From assembly GCF_042682545.1 (NCBI RefSeq), contig NZ_JBHUHQ010000015.1: a DNA stretch of 64,000 bases; one strand, 5' to 3'. The notes beneath the pieces are model-generated. The model saw only the letters and a program-made list of their open reading frames with translations. It did no database searches and had not been told where the DNA came from. A program made the position numbers and the translations under genes. The DNA comes from Ornithinibacillus salinisoli (lineage in GTDB: Bacteria; Bacillota; Bacilli; Bacillales; Amphibacillaceae). This document shows, in pieces, positions 24,616-33,410 of the stretch (its first letter is position 1; the number at the start of each line of letters is the position of its first letter).

Positions 24616-25362
24616 ATGGCATTTTTAGAGATCGACCAAGTAACCTTTGGCTATAAAAGGGAAACCCCAATTATTACAGACGTTAGCTGGAAAATAAATA
24701 AAGGGGAGTTTCATAGTCTGCTAGGGAGGAGTGGTTGTGGAAAAACAACTTTACTAAAGCTTGCATCAGGATTATTGAATCCAGTAGAAGGAGCAGTTTA
24801 TTTGCAGAAGAAAAAGGTAGTGAAGCCGTCTACTGCAGTTGGTTTTGTTTTTCAATCGCCAACCCTACTAGAATGGAAAAATGTAATCGATAATGTCCTA
24901 TTGCCAATCACCCTACAAAAAAAGCCAAACAAAGAAGAGATTAATCGAGCAGAATATTTATTAGATCTAGTCGGATTATCCTCCTATCGCTCCTGTTATC
25001 CGGAAGAGCTTTCCGGGGGGCAGCAAAGTAGAGTAGCAATAGCCAGAGCACTCATTAAATATCCAACTTTATTATTCATGGATGAGCCTTTCGCCGCACT
25101 AGACGCGATAACAAGGGAAGAATTGCAGGATGATTTGTTACGTTTATGTCAAATGGAAAAAACGAGTGTGTTATTTGTAACCCATGATATTTCAGAGGCG
25201 ATATATTTATCCGATCAAGTGGCGTTAATGGAAGCCGGAAAGATTATTTATAACTTGCCAGTAGATTTACCTAAACATCGAACAGCAGAAATGAGATACC
25301 AGCATTCTTTTAATGAACTCTGTTTAAATGTACGTCAGAAAATGAGTGGTCAAGAAATATGA
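24616..25362 (+). CDS. ABC transporter ATP-binding protein, ThiZ-like
   Basis: 248 residues from ATG 24616. Walker A GRSGCGKT, signature LSGGQQSR and Walker B LLFMDEPFAALD. It belongs to the nitrate/sulfonate/taurine/pyrimidine-importer family (SsuB/ThiZ). With the following permease and binding protein it forms a ThiXYZ-type importer. Riboswitch control points to a thiamine precursor or breakdown product as cargo. Confidence 0.88.
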   Translation: MAFLEIDQVTFGYKRETPIITDVSWKINKGEFHSLLGRSGCGKTTLLKLASGLLNPVEGAVYLQKKKVVKPSTAVGFVFQSPTLLEWKNVIDNVLLPITLQKKPNKEEINRAEYLLDLVGLSSYRSCYPEELSGGQQSRVAIARALIKYPTLLFMDEPFAALDAITREELQDDLLRLCQMEKTSVLFVTHDISEAIYLSDQVALMEAGKIIYNLPVDLPKHRTAEMRYQHSFNELCLNVRQKMSGQEI

Positions 25363-26114
25363 GAAATGTACGCGTCTACGGGATCCTATTATTTATAGTG
25401 TTGCTTATCGTATGGGAGCTTGTATCGGGGGCTATGTCTGAACTTGTTTTACCTGCTCCATCGGTTGTCGTGATGACATTATGGGAAGGGCTCACTACAG
25501 GCTATTTACTCCCACATATTTTGCGAACTTTATCCGAAATTTTAATGGGGCTTATGATTGGGAGCTTCCTTGGTTTTCTAGTCGGGATTTTAATGGGAGA
25601 GATTCCGTTTCTTAGAAGACTATTGTTTCCGTACGTGATCGCAAGTCAAGCTGTTCCGAAGCTGGCATTAGCACCGATGTTTATTTTATGGTTTGGCTTT
25701 GGAATGACATCAAAGGTAGTTATTACTGCCCTTATTTGTTTCTTTCCTTTACTAGAAAATACAGTTACATCGATTCAATATACAGATTCCAATAAACGTG
25801 AATTGTTCCGTGTATTAGGGGCTACACGCTGGCAAACACTTCTTCAGTTAAAAATACCAGCTGGGTTACCAGGTATTATGGCAGGGCTGCGGGTTGCGGT
25901 TGTTTTAGCGGTAGTTGGAGCGGTCGTTGGTGAATTCATTGGTGGCAGTGTAGGACTCGGTGCTTTAATCATTGCATCACAAGGAATGATGGATACGCCA
26001 CTGATGTTTGCTGTATTATTTTTATTAACAGGTATTGGTATGCTTTTGTATCAATTCGTAAACCTATCGGAGAAATATCTATTAAAACGATATACAAAGG
26101 GGAAAAATCAATGA
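25359..26114 (+). CDS. ABC transporter permease, ThiX-like
   Basis: 251 residues, six or so membrane helices, BPD_transp_1 family. The EAA-type loop is FRVLGATRWQTLLQLKIPAGLPGIMAGLR (shown in part: VLGATRWQTLLQLKIPAG). Four-base overlaps with both neighbours bind it to the transporter operon. Related to SsuC/ThiX. Confidence 0.88.
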   Translation: MRNVRVYGILLFIVLLIVWELVSGAMSELVLPAPSVVVMTLWEGLTTGYLLPHILRTLSEILMGLMIGSFLGFLVGILMGEIPFLRRLLFPYVIASQAVPKLALAPMFILWFGFGMTSKVVITALICFFPLLENTVTSIQYTDSNKRELFRVLGATRWQTLLQLKIPAGLPGIMAGLRVAVVLAVVGAVVGEFIGGSVGLGALIIASQGMMDTPLMFAVLFLLTGIGMLLYQFVNLSEKYLLKRYTKGKNQ

Positions 26115-27121
26115 GATTAAAAGCTTTTTTTATAATGTTAGTTCTAGGTTTGATTGTCATACTTACTTCCTGTGGGGATGAAAGTGATCAAGCATCAGAG
26201 GAAAAGGGTGAGTTAGAACGTGTTCGAGTTGCTAATTGGAGTCAATTAATATCGGAGCAAACAAACCTACTCGTTGACGAAGAAAAAGGATTTTTTCAAG
26301 AACATGGATTAGATGTGGAAGTTATTCCTGGAGTAGGTGGTGGGGACGCCATTAAAAATGTACTAACAGGTAAAGCGGACATCGCTTTTACAGATCCTGG
26401 TTCTTTGTTTTTTTCGTTAGACCAAGGGGAGAAGTTGAAAGTAATTTATAATATTTACCCACAGAATGTATTTAATGTTGTGTCGTTAAAAGAATCCAAT
26501 ATAACGACGCCTAAAGATTTAAAAGGAAAAACAGTGGGCGTTTACAGCCTATCCAGTGGAACACGCCAAAATCTACTCGTTTTATTACATCAAGCTGGAT
26601 TAACGGAAGAGGATGTTGAAATAGTCGAAACGGGGTTATTGAATTTTGCTCCGTTAATGCAAGGTCAGGTCGATGCAACTGCGGCAACAGACACCGGGTT
26701 ATATACAGGGAAACAAAAGGGCTTGGGTGAGGTAAACGTCATGGAAGTGAAAGATTATTTAAACTTTCCTAGTGATGTGTTTGTCGTGACGGAGGAAACC
26801 TATGAAACGAAGAAAGAATTACTCACAAAGTTTTTAGCAGGATATCGTGCAAGTGCAGCGTGGATGATTCAGAGTCCGGAAGAGGCAGCAGAGCTAGCGG
26901 TAGAGTATGCGATTGACGGGAAAAATGAAGAGGATAACCTTGAGATAATTAAGCTTCGAAATGCGTCAAGTATCTCTGAAAGCACGGAAAAGAGTGGATT
27001 AGGTACGATTGATGAAGAAGTGTTACAAGAAGCGGCAGATACATATAAGCAGCTAGGGTTAATTGAAAATGCTTTAGACATGTCTGAAGTTATATCGAAT
27101 GAATTAATTCCGAAAGAGTAG
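26111..27121 (+). CDS. NMT1/THI5-like substrate-binding lipoprotein, ThiY-like
   Basis: 336 residues. The lipobox LTSC puts the lipid-anchored cysteine at residue 21. The NMT1-type fold is shown by LVDEEKGFFQEHGLDVEVIPG, GKADIAFTDPGSLF and DLKGKTVGVYSLSSGTRQNL. Characterised ThiY binds formylaminopyrimidine (FAMP) in the base-degraded thiamine salvage route of Bacillus halodurans; that route needs TenA and YlmB, and neither is encoded here. The ligand may therefore differ. Confidence 0.87.
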   Translation: MRLKAFFIMLVLGLIVILTSCGDESDQASEEKGELERVRVANWSQLISEQTNLLVDEEKGFFQEHGLDVEVIPGVGGGDAIKNVLTGKADIAFTDPGSLFFSLDQGEKLKVIYNIYPQNVFNVVSLKESNITTPKDLKGKTVGVYSLSSGTRQNLLVLLHQAGLTEEDVEIVETGLLNFAPLMQGQVDATAATDTGLYTGKQKGLGEVNVMEVKDYLNFPSDVFVVTEETYETKKELLTKFLAGYRASAAWMIQSPEEAAELAVEYAIDGKNEEDNLEIIKLRNASSISESTEKSGLGTIDEEVLQEAADTYKQLGLIENALDMSEVISNELIPKE

Positions 27122-27132
27122 TGGGGGATAGG

Positions 27133-27900
27133 ATGAAGTTTCAATATAAAGTTGTATTGGTTACAGGGTCAAGTCGTGGAATCGGGGCTGCTATCGCCAA
27201 AGCCTTTGCTAAAGAGGGTGCAACCGTTATTATTAATTACTTACAAAACAAAGAAGCAGCAGAACGAGTTGTAGAAGCATGTATCAAAGCAGGTGGAGAC
27301 GCATGGGCTATTCGAGCAGATGTGACCTCAGCGGGTGATGTTAAACAAATGATCGACGAAATCTTGTTAGAGGTAGCAAAAATTGATGTTGTTGTAAACA
27401 ATGCATTTAAACCATATATCTTTGATCCAGATCAACGAAAGCTTGCCTGGGAATTAACTTGGGACGATTACCAAAAACAGATAGATGGTGCAGTTCGTTC
27501 CACTCATTTTTTGTGTCAAGCAGTTATTCCCATCATGAAAAAACAAAGTCAAGGAAGTATTATCAATATCGCTACTGATTTAGTGGCAAGACCAATGATT
27601 CCATACCATGAGTATACGACGGCTAAATCTGCATTAATTGGATATACCCGTAATTTGGCTGCTGAATTAGGGGCATTTGGAATACGGGTAAACAGTGTTG
27701 CGCCCGGGCTGGTATATCCAACCTCAGTGAGTCAGTACACCAAAGAAGAAGTAAAAGAAATGCTGATCTCACAAACACCATTAAAACGAATTGCAACCCC
27801 TGAAGATATTCCAGGTCCAGTGCTGTTTTTAGCATCGGATTGGAGTCGGTTTATGACGGGGCAAACACTGTATGTGGACGGTGGATTGGTGATGAATTAA
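27133..27900 (+). CDS. Short-chain dehydrogenase/reductase in the thiamine operon
   Basis: 255 residues from ATG 27133 (the frame from 27121 overlaps the previous stop). TGSSRGIG binds NAD(P)H. Catalytic Tyr161 and Lys165 are in YTTAK; the serine position holds Thr148, and the usual NNAG is NNAF. In this context it is a good candidate to reduce an aldehyde made by the LuxE/LuxC pair to an alcohol such as HMP before ThiD phosphorylates it. That role is inference. Confidence 0.82.
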   Translation: MKFQYKVVLVTGSSRGIGAAIAKAFAKEGATVIINYLQNKEAAERVVEACIKAGGDAWAIRADVTSAGDVKQMIDEILLEVAKIDVVVNNAFKPYIFDPDQRKLAWELTWDDYQKQIDGAVRSTHFLCQAVIPIMKKQSQGSIINIATDLVARPMIPYHEYTTAKSALIGYTRNLAAELGAFGIRVNSVAPGLVYPTSVSQYTKEEVKEMLISQTPLKRIATPEDIPGPVLFLASDWSRFMTGQTLYVDGGLVMN

Positions 27901-27960
27901 GAGCTAGATTGTTATTTTTTTAGATTCTCATATCAAAATCTATTGAAAAAAGGTGATACG

Positions 27961-28776
27961 ATGGATACGAAAACTACGTTTAAAGCATTAACGATAGCGG
28001 GTTCGGATAGTGGTGGTGGCGCCGGTATACAAGCAGACCTTAAAACATTTCAGGAATTGGATGTATTTGGAATGTCTGCTATAACTGCTATTACCGCACA
28101 GAATACACTAGGGGTAGATGGTGTCTATCCACTTTCTGAAGAAGCTGTTATCAAACAGATTGATGCTGTCAGTACAGATATTGGAGTCGATGCAATAAAG
28201 ACAGGTATGTTGTTTAGCTCAGAAATTATTGAAGTGGTTGCTAGTAAAATCAAGCAGTATGAATGGAAAAATGTTGTTATTGATCCAGTGATGATTGCGA
28301 AAGGTGGGTCACGTTTACTGCAAGAAGAAGCGGTAAAAGCAATTAAAGAACAGCTTTTACCAGTATCACTAGTAATCACTCCTAACATTCCGGAAGCGGA
28401 GGTTTTAACAGATAGAACCATTCGAACTCTAGATGACCGAAAAGAAGCAGCAAAACAATTATATGACCTTGGGGTAAAGCATGTTGTCATTAAAGGTGGC
28501 CATGCTGATAGCCAAAATGAGTCGGTTGACCTGTTGTATGATGGGAGAGTATTTGATTATTTTACGAGAAACCGCATTGATACCCAGCATACGCATGGAA
28601 CAGGCTGTACTTTCGCGGCTGCGATTACAGCAGAATTAGCTAAAGGACAAAGCATTCCAACTGCTGTTGGAATTGCCAAGGATTTTATACATGCTGCCAT
28701 TGAAGATTCACTCGGTATTGGAAATGGGCATGGACCTACAAATCATTGGGCGTATCGCCGAGCGAGAGGGAGATAG
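27961..28776 (+). CDS. thiD: Hydroxymethylpyrimidine/phosphomethylpyrimidine kinase
   Basis: 271 residues from ATG 27961 after AAAAAAGGTGA. The ribokinase-fold ThiD signature is clear: ALTIAGSDSGGGAGIQADLKTF, VIDPVMIAKGGSRLL, VIKGGHA and THGTGCTFAAAITAELAKG. It phosphorylates HMP to HMP-P and HMP-PP. No thiC is present in the window, so in this operon ThiD would act on imported or regenerated HMP. Confidence 0.95.
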   Translation: MDTKTTFKALTIAGSDSGGGAGIQADLKTFQELDVFGMSAITAITAQNTLGVDGVYPLSEEAVIKQIDAVSTDIGVDAIKTGMLFSSEIIEVVASKIKQYEWKNVVIDPVMIAKGGSRLLQEEAVKAIKEQLLPVSLVITPNIPEAEVLTDRTIRTLDDRKEAAKQLYDLGVKHVVIKGGHADSQNESVDLLYDGRVFDYFTRNRIDTQHTHGTGCTFAAAITAELAKGQSIPTAVGIAKDFIHAAIEDSLGIGNGHGPTNHWAYRRARGR

Positions 28777-28783
28777 AGGTGGG

Positions 28784-28897
28784 TGTTTGTTTATGTTCTT
28801 TGATGTTTTTAGGCAATGAAGTTCTTGAAAAGGATATCGGTTGGAAATTGAATCGCATGGTAACAGTTAGAAAAATATCATTCAGTTTTGATGAAGT
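28784..28897 (+). pseudogene. Fragment similar to the membrane-protein gene at 55981-56982
   Basis: The sequence from 28784 matches 56594 onward strongly for about 78 bases (shared runs include TTGTTTATGTTCTTTGATG and ATTCTTGAAAAGGAT-like GTTCTTGAAAAGGAT) and more weakly to about 28897. It covers the region coding for CLCSLMFLGLEILEKD in the intact gene, but is not open. It shows that a second copy of this gene once existed or was partly duplicated here. Confidence 0.7.
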
Positions 28898-28901
28898 ACT
28901 G

Positions 28902-28945
28902 CACCCCAAAAGTTAGAGTGAAATCTGACTTTTGGGGTGTTTCTT
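28902..28945 (+). terminator. Strong hairpin, probable terminator of the thiD operon
   Basis: CACCCCAAAAGTTAGA pairs with TCTGACTTTTGGGGTG with one wobble pair; GTTTCTTT follows. The sequence also resembles the ends of some IS3-type elements (CACCCCAAAAGTTAGA), so it may derive from an insertion sequence end, but no transposase is nearby. Confidence 0.65.
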
Positions 28946-29124
28946 TGTGGCTAAATGTAGTGAAATATAATGAGATAGTGAGATTGGATTTCATTCATTG
29001 AGGGGGACACTCCTTTAGGGAAGTTTTGGAAGGAGATGAGACAGGTATGGAATGATAATATGAGGTGATGTTGTGGGAGAGAGAATTTGACTTAGCTATA
29101 CTCGCTATTCGTTTTGATTTGTTT

Positions 29125-29250
29125 TTAAACTTCCAGGAATAATTCTTCGACTCTGAAATCTAGTTCACGGTAAAGTTTATACAAGGTGTAGAGGGAGCCA
29201 AGTTTTAGATGTGGAATAATATTCCTATTACTCTTGTTTCCATTACTAGA
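29125..29250 (-). pseudogene. Possible remnant of an XRE-type regulator C-terminus
   Basis: On the minus strand an open stretch of 42 codons reads IPHLKLGSLYTLYKLYRELD and ends FRVEELFLEV. This resembles the last helices of Cro/C1-type DNA-binding domains (x-P-x-L-x-x-L-x-x-L...LF). The recognition helices and a start codon are missing upstream. Low confidence. Confidence 0.3.
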
Positions 29251-29311
29251 TTAGTATACTGTAGATATATCTAGATCACAAAATCGGAATCAATTTAAAG
29301 AAGGTGAATCT

Positions 29312-30255
29312 GTGAAAACAATACTAGTTAGCGTGTCAGGTTTTATGATGGTTGGTCTTTTTTTGCAATGATCATGTTTCAGCAACCTTCTTCAAGCTAT
29401 CCTCCAACAGTGAACCGTACTAGCGAAGATTTTCATGAACCAGAAACTGAGTCAGAGTAATCCCAATCTGAACAACTACAACCGATTATGAAAGATGACA
29501 TCATTGGTTACTCACTGCAAAATGATCAACTTCATATTACATATGATAGAGGGAATAACTGGACGCTTGTGCCTGTGGAAAAAGATTTGCTCTTTGAAGG
29601 AGATTACAATGGGAGCAAAAGTGAACTAATTGACCAAAGTTATATTCTAACGGAGGATCTAGTTGCATTCTTATATTCAAGAGAATCAGACTGGAGTAAG
29701 AAACAAATCTTGTTAACCTATTCTGTTGACCAAGGTGAGACATGGAGAGATACTGTTGTATCCGAACAGTTTCCTTCGCTTCGGTTCCGAAAGGTTGATT
29801 TTATAAATGAATTGTTCGGTTATGTTATTATCTCTGGCGATCGAACGATGTCACAGGAATACTCGACGGTGTTCCTCACTCATGATGGCGGAGAAACCTG
29901 GCGGGAAACTGATCATTCAGGTGTAACTAGGCTCATTTCTGATGGAGGATTTGTGGATGAAAATACAGGATTTTTGTCTTATGGAACGCTTAATCCAACC
30001 GAACCAGATTTATGGGTAACCCAAGATGGTGGAGTATCTTGGAGTAAATCAGACGTACAAATTCCTGAAGAATACATTCCGATTTTTGTAAGTGCGGAAG
30101 TACCGGTAATGGAAGGGGAAGAGTTGGTTATGCTCGTCAACCAGGGACCTAATGGAGATTACGAAGGTGGACGAGTAAAAGGGCAGTTCGTTTCAAATGA
30201 TAATGGGTTAACTTGGGAATTTTTAAGAGAGGTCATGCCGGATGAAAACAAATAG
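29312..30255 (+). pseudogene. Broken gene for a secreted BNR/sortilin-like repeat protein
   Basis: A start (GTG 29312 after GAAGGTGAA) leads into a membrane anchor, KTILVSVSGFMMVGLF, but the frame shifts at seven T residues (29358-29364); adding one T would continue FAMIMFQQPSSSYP. A TAA at 29458-29460 then interrupts it. From 29488 the frame is open to 30255 (255 codons) and holds beta-propeller BNR-type repeats: YDRGNNWTLV, SVDQGETWRD, THDGGETWRE, TQDGGVSWSK, SNDNGLTWEF. Probably an extracellular propeller of unknown function, now inactive unless slippage and readthrough occur. Confidence 0.75.
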
Positions 30256-31096
30256 AAAGACTCAAATTATTGGATGGTTGCTATTTCTTTTCGCTATAGG
30301 ATTTTTTTGTATACAAATGGGGTTCATGTACTTACAAGCTAATTATGAAGCGGAGTATGTGGACAATCGATTATTCTACATCATCAATATGCTTTTTGTG
30401 ATTTGTTTAGCGCTAGCATTATGGTTATTGCTTGCACTATCTAATAAATGGAAATGGTTTGGTGCCAGCATCAGTGTTGTGTTTATCCTAGTAAATGTAG
30501 TGTTACTAGTTACTTCGAGTAAAGATATTCGTCTTGTCACAAGCATCTCTCCTAATTTTAAACAAGTATTTTCCATTAAAGAAAACACGGACACAGGGGA
30601 AGCAGTATTTTACCGATCGTACTACGGTATTTTAGCACGCCCTAAGGAGAAGTTACCCTACCAAACAGACGGAACTTTTCAAGTTAAGTGGTTGGCGGAC
30701 GATGTGGCAGTGGCAACATATAAGGCAGCTGATGATACGATTCACCAATATGTGGGAACGTATGGAGATCGCAGTAGTGGTATTTCTTATTATTATGTTG
30801 GAGCTGAGGTACATGGCTTATGGAAAGGTGAAGGTGTCGAGGTACTAAGTAGTCAAGAAGGTATCACAGTAACTCAAAACAATCAAACAGAGTTATTTGA
30901 CTGGGAACATGTTGTTCAATTTGGGACGCTAGCAGTTGTATTAACTCGAGAAAATGAGGCAGTATGGACAATTGCCTTAAACGAGAACTTTGAAGTGAAT
31001 TCCAATACAACTTCTTCACAAACAGGTGAGATTAGCTTATATCGAGCGACTATGGGAGATATGGAGCCAATTATTTTGCAGTATGCGGGAAATTAG
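30242..31096 (+). CDS. Membrane-anchored hypothetical protein
   Basis: 284 residues, start overlapping the end of the broken propeller gene by 14 bases, so the pair was once co-translated. The first 100 residues contain three membrane helices (around 10-30, 42-64 and 70-90); the rest is a soluble, beta-rich part probably outside the cell. I do not recognise the family. It may have been a partner of the propeller protein. Confidence 0.6.
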   Translation: MKTNRKTQIIGWLLFLFAIGFFCIQMGFMYLQANYEAEYVDNRLFYIINMLFVICLALALWLLLALSNKWKWFGASISVVFILVNVVLLVTSSKDIRLVTSISPNFKQVFSIKENTDTGEAVFYRSYYGILARPKEKLPYQTDGTFQVKWLADDVAVATYKAADDTIHQYVGTYGDRSSGISYYYVGAEVHGLWKGEGVEVLSSQEGITVTQNNQTELFDWEHVVQFGTLAVVLTRENEAVWTIALNENFEVNSNTTSSQTGEISLYRATMGDMEPIILQYAGN

Positions 31097-31171
31097 ATTT
31101 TGCTAAATTCTTGAAAGAGGAGAGAAGTATTAGTAGTAAGGTCAAAGCGGTTAGGTCTAGGGTAATGGTTG

Positions 31172-31360
31172 TCACCGATAGAAAAAAGAAGTAATTAATC
31201 GATGAACGAGTGCTGCTGAGATCGTAAACAACCCATAAGCTAATCCGAATTCTGAAAAACTAGCACCCACTTCACTTAAAAATAAGATATAAAACGGAAA
31301 GACTAATCCAGTTCCAAACAATAACATACTTTGCGAACGAACTACCCATTTAAGTATCAT
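31172..31360 (-). pseudogene. Truncated MFS transporter, N-terminal fragment
   Basis: 62 codons on the minus strand carry the first two membrane helices of a major-facilitator transporter (FGTGLVFPFYILFLSEVGAS and FGLAYGLFTISAALV). A full member has about 400 residues; nothing MFS-like follows after 31172. It overlaps the end of the oxidase pseudogene by four bases, as in an operon. Confidence 0.65.
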
Positions 31361-32824
31361 GGTTGATATTCCTCATATAAATTATTCATGAATCGATCTT
31401 TAGGATCATACGTTTGTTTCAAACGAACAAAATCATCGAATGCCGGATAAGCATGCGATAGTTGTTTACTAGAAGGATAAAGTTGATACGTTAAATAATA
31501 TGTTCCATTCACGTCAAGCGCCGCTTCAACCATTTGTCTGGTGGATTTCTTCATATGTTCAATTCCTTCATCTGACATGGAATGATTAATATATAACACA
31601 ATGGCCAGCATATTCTCTTGGGCATAGCTTAAAGTCGCATCAGTAGACTTCGGCATATAACGGACAGTTGCATTAAGCAAGTTCAATTCCTCCTCTTTGA
31701 CTATCTGACGTAATTTCTGGACAAATTCAGGGAACTGTTCAACTGGGATGAAATATTCTTGTAGAATATCCGTATCTTTACCAGATTCATATTCTAAAAA
31801 CTCAATCGGTGGGCGCATCGCATTATTTCTCGTAATCAAAGTGCTATTGTTTTCCCCATATATCTTTTGCTGCAAATCCCAAACAACGGTTTTTGCCCAA
31901 TCGAATTTTCGACTTATACCGAAAGCAAATTTATCACGAAGGACGTTTTCTTCTTCATTTAATGGTCGTAATATTTCCCATTCATCCGATGTTGGATAAT
32001 TAGAATTGGATGACGGAACGACATGATATGTGGTCATATACATATCTTCAAGTAAATGATCTGGACTAGCTGATAAGCGAGAAAAATGTAATCCGACATT
32101 ATCTTGATTACTAATATGTTCACCGATGTAATCAGGATAGTCTTCAAGATCAAATCGACTACGTTGTGGCAGTATAAATTTCATTTTCCTGAAGTTCAAG
32201 CGTTACATCTAAAATCACACCAAATAGTCCAAACCCACCTATAACGGAACGAAATAGCTCAGGATCTGTTTGAGGTGTGACGTTAATGATTGACCCATCG
32301 TGCTGCAGTAGGCGAAAGGAGTGTATTGTTTCAACAATAGAACCATATCTAGGGTCACGCCCATGAACATTTGAACTTAGTGAACCACCGATGGTAAAAA
32401 TATTGGAAGATTACATAACTTTAACCGATAAATCGTATGGATTCACAGCTTCTTGAACGTCCGCCCAAGTCGTACCACTTTCAACTGTAATGCGCTTGTT
32501 ATCTGTATCAATCGATAATATATCGTTATAAGACGTCATATCCAAAAATACGGAATCCTCAAAATAAGTATGACCGCCTTGGCTGTGACGGGCTCCACCG
32601 ATGGAAACCGTTAAGTCGTGTTCATTGGCATATTCGATCGCCGATTGAAATGATTCAACATCTTGTCCGTCTACAATTTTATGAACTTGATCAGGAAATA
32701 GACGACTCACATCATATATCAGCAAATCGTCATCTGATTGGTTATGAAAATACAATGATAGACTCATAGAAAGGATATATATAACCACTGCAATAAGTGC
32801 AATCCAACGTATTCTTAAACCCAT
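31357..32824 (-). pseudogene. Broken FAD-binding oxidase (vanillyl-alcohol oxidase-type fold)
   Basis: The minus-strand frame starts at 32824 with a membrane helix and an FAD-binding PCMH domain (TVSIGGARHSQGGHTYFEDS, ITVESGTTWADVQEAV). It is interrupted by TAA at 32411-32413 in LSVKVM-stop-SSNIFTIGGSLSSN, where relatives have Gln (CAA to TAA). It continues in the same frame through VHGRDPRYG and GGFGLFGVILDVTLE, shifts frame near 32165, then runs open to 31357 (280 codons). Intact, it would be an about 485-residue membrane-anchored FAD-dependent oxidase. Two lesions make it inactive. Confidence 0.85.
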
Positions 32825-33342
32825 TCCATAAAGCTCCTTCCAAATTAATGAAGTTGTAATGCTCTATTAGTTGAGTACTCTACTTCTAATCTAATGAAGT
32901 AAGGCGAAAGAAGAAGCAAGAATAGTCCACCCATAACCGTCCTAAAAATACAACAGCATTAGCAGATACTAACAAAGTACCAAAAATAGATATAAGCATA
33001 ATAGAGAAATTCCATATTTTATGCCTAGTTCCACATTTTTTTACATTTGACTAACCCTAGAATAAATAATGGATAACATTCAAACTGGTCATTACACTTT
33101 TTATATCTATCCATTCTCCTCTGATACTAATCTGGACCTCTAAGACAGCTCTCTATGCTTCAATATTAACATAATATGTCATATTATTATGGTTTTCCAT
33201 AAGAAAAAAATCGATCAATTGCTTTGGATACCATATATAGTGAATTCGCCATTAACGGCTTCAACGACATCGGTTCAACGATTTTAAAACAAATTGAAAA
33301 AGTAAGTTGATCTTAAAATAATTAAAAAATTTTAAAAAGTAC
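32825..33342. other. AT-rich intergenic region with possible gene remnants
   Basis: No intact gene. Around 33203-33310 a plus-strand frame reads SIALDTIYSEFAINGFNDIG and ends ILKQIEKVS-stop, which looks like the tail of a lost enzyme gene that I cannot name. Around 32895-33040 the minus strand has a hydrophobic stretch without a start. Both are short and uncertain. Confidence 0.4.
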
Positions 33343-33368
33343 TACCATACAAGTATACTTGTATGGTA
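33343..33368. promoter_or_regulatory. 26-bp perfect palindrome, candidate operator of the uronate operon
   Basis: The left half TACCATACAAGTA is mirrored exactly on the right; the centre CAAGTATACTTG resembles the TTGTATACAA-type sites used by GntR/FadR-type uronate regulators (UxuR/ExuR). TATACT boxes inside it could be the -10 element. It lies directly upstream of the regulator gene. Confidence 0.7.
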
Positions 33369-33410
33369 TACTTTTTCGCAGAAGCAGAAAATGGACTAAA
33401 GGGGGGAGCT

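Larger units (their letters stand above)
28777..29311. other. Degenerate intergenic region with gene fragments
   Basis: It holds, from left to right, a fragment resembling part of the gene at 55981-56982 (28784-28897), a strong hairpin (28902-28945) and the tail of a regulator-like frame on the minus strand (29125-29250). The remainder shows no recognisable gene. The last 12 bases carry the ribosome site of the broken gene at 29312. Confidence 0.6.

Noticed and set aside
26111..27121. Assignment of the binding protein as a THI5-type HMP synthase
   Set aside because: It has a lipoprotein signal peptide and ABC partners, and I see no CCCFC-type motif, so a transport role is far more likely.
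28902..28945. Possible insertion sequence of the IS3 type, based on the CACCCCAAAAGTTAGA-like ends
   Set aside because: Only a tight inverted repeat with a five-base gap is present; no transposase frame exists, so I list it as a hairpin terminator.
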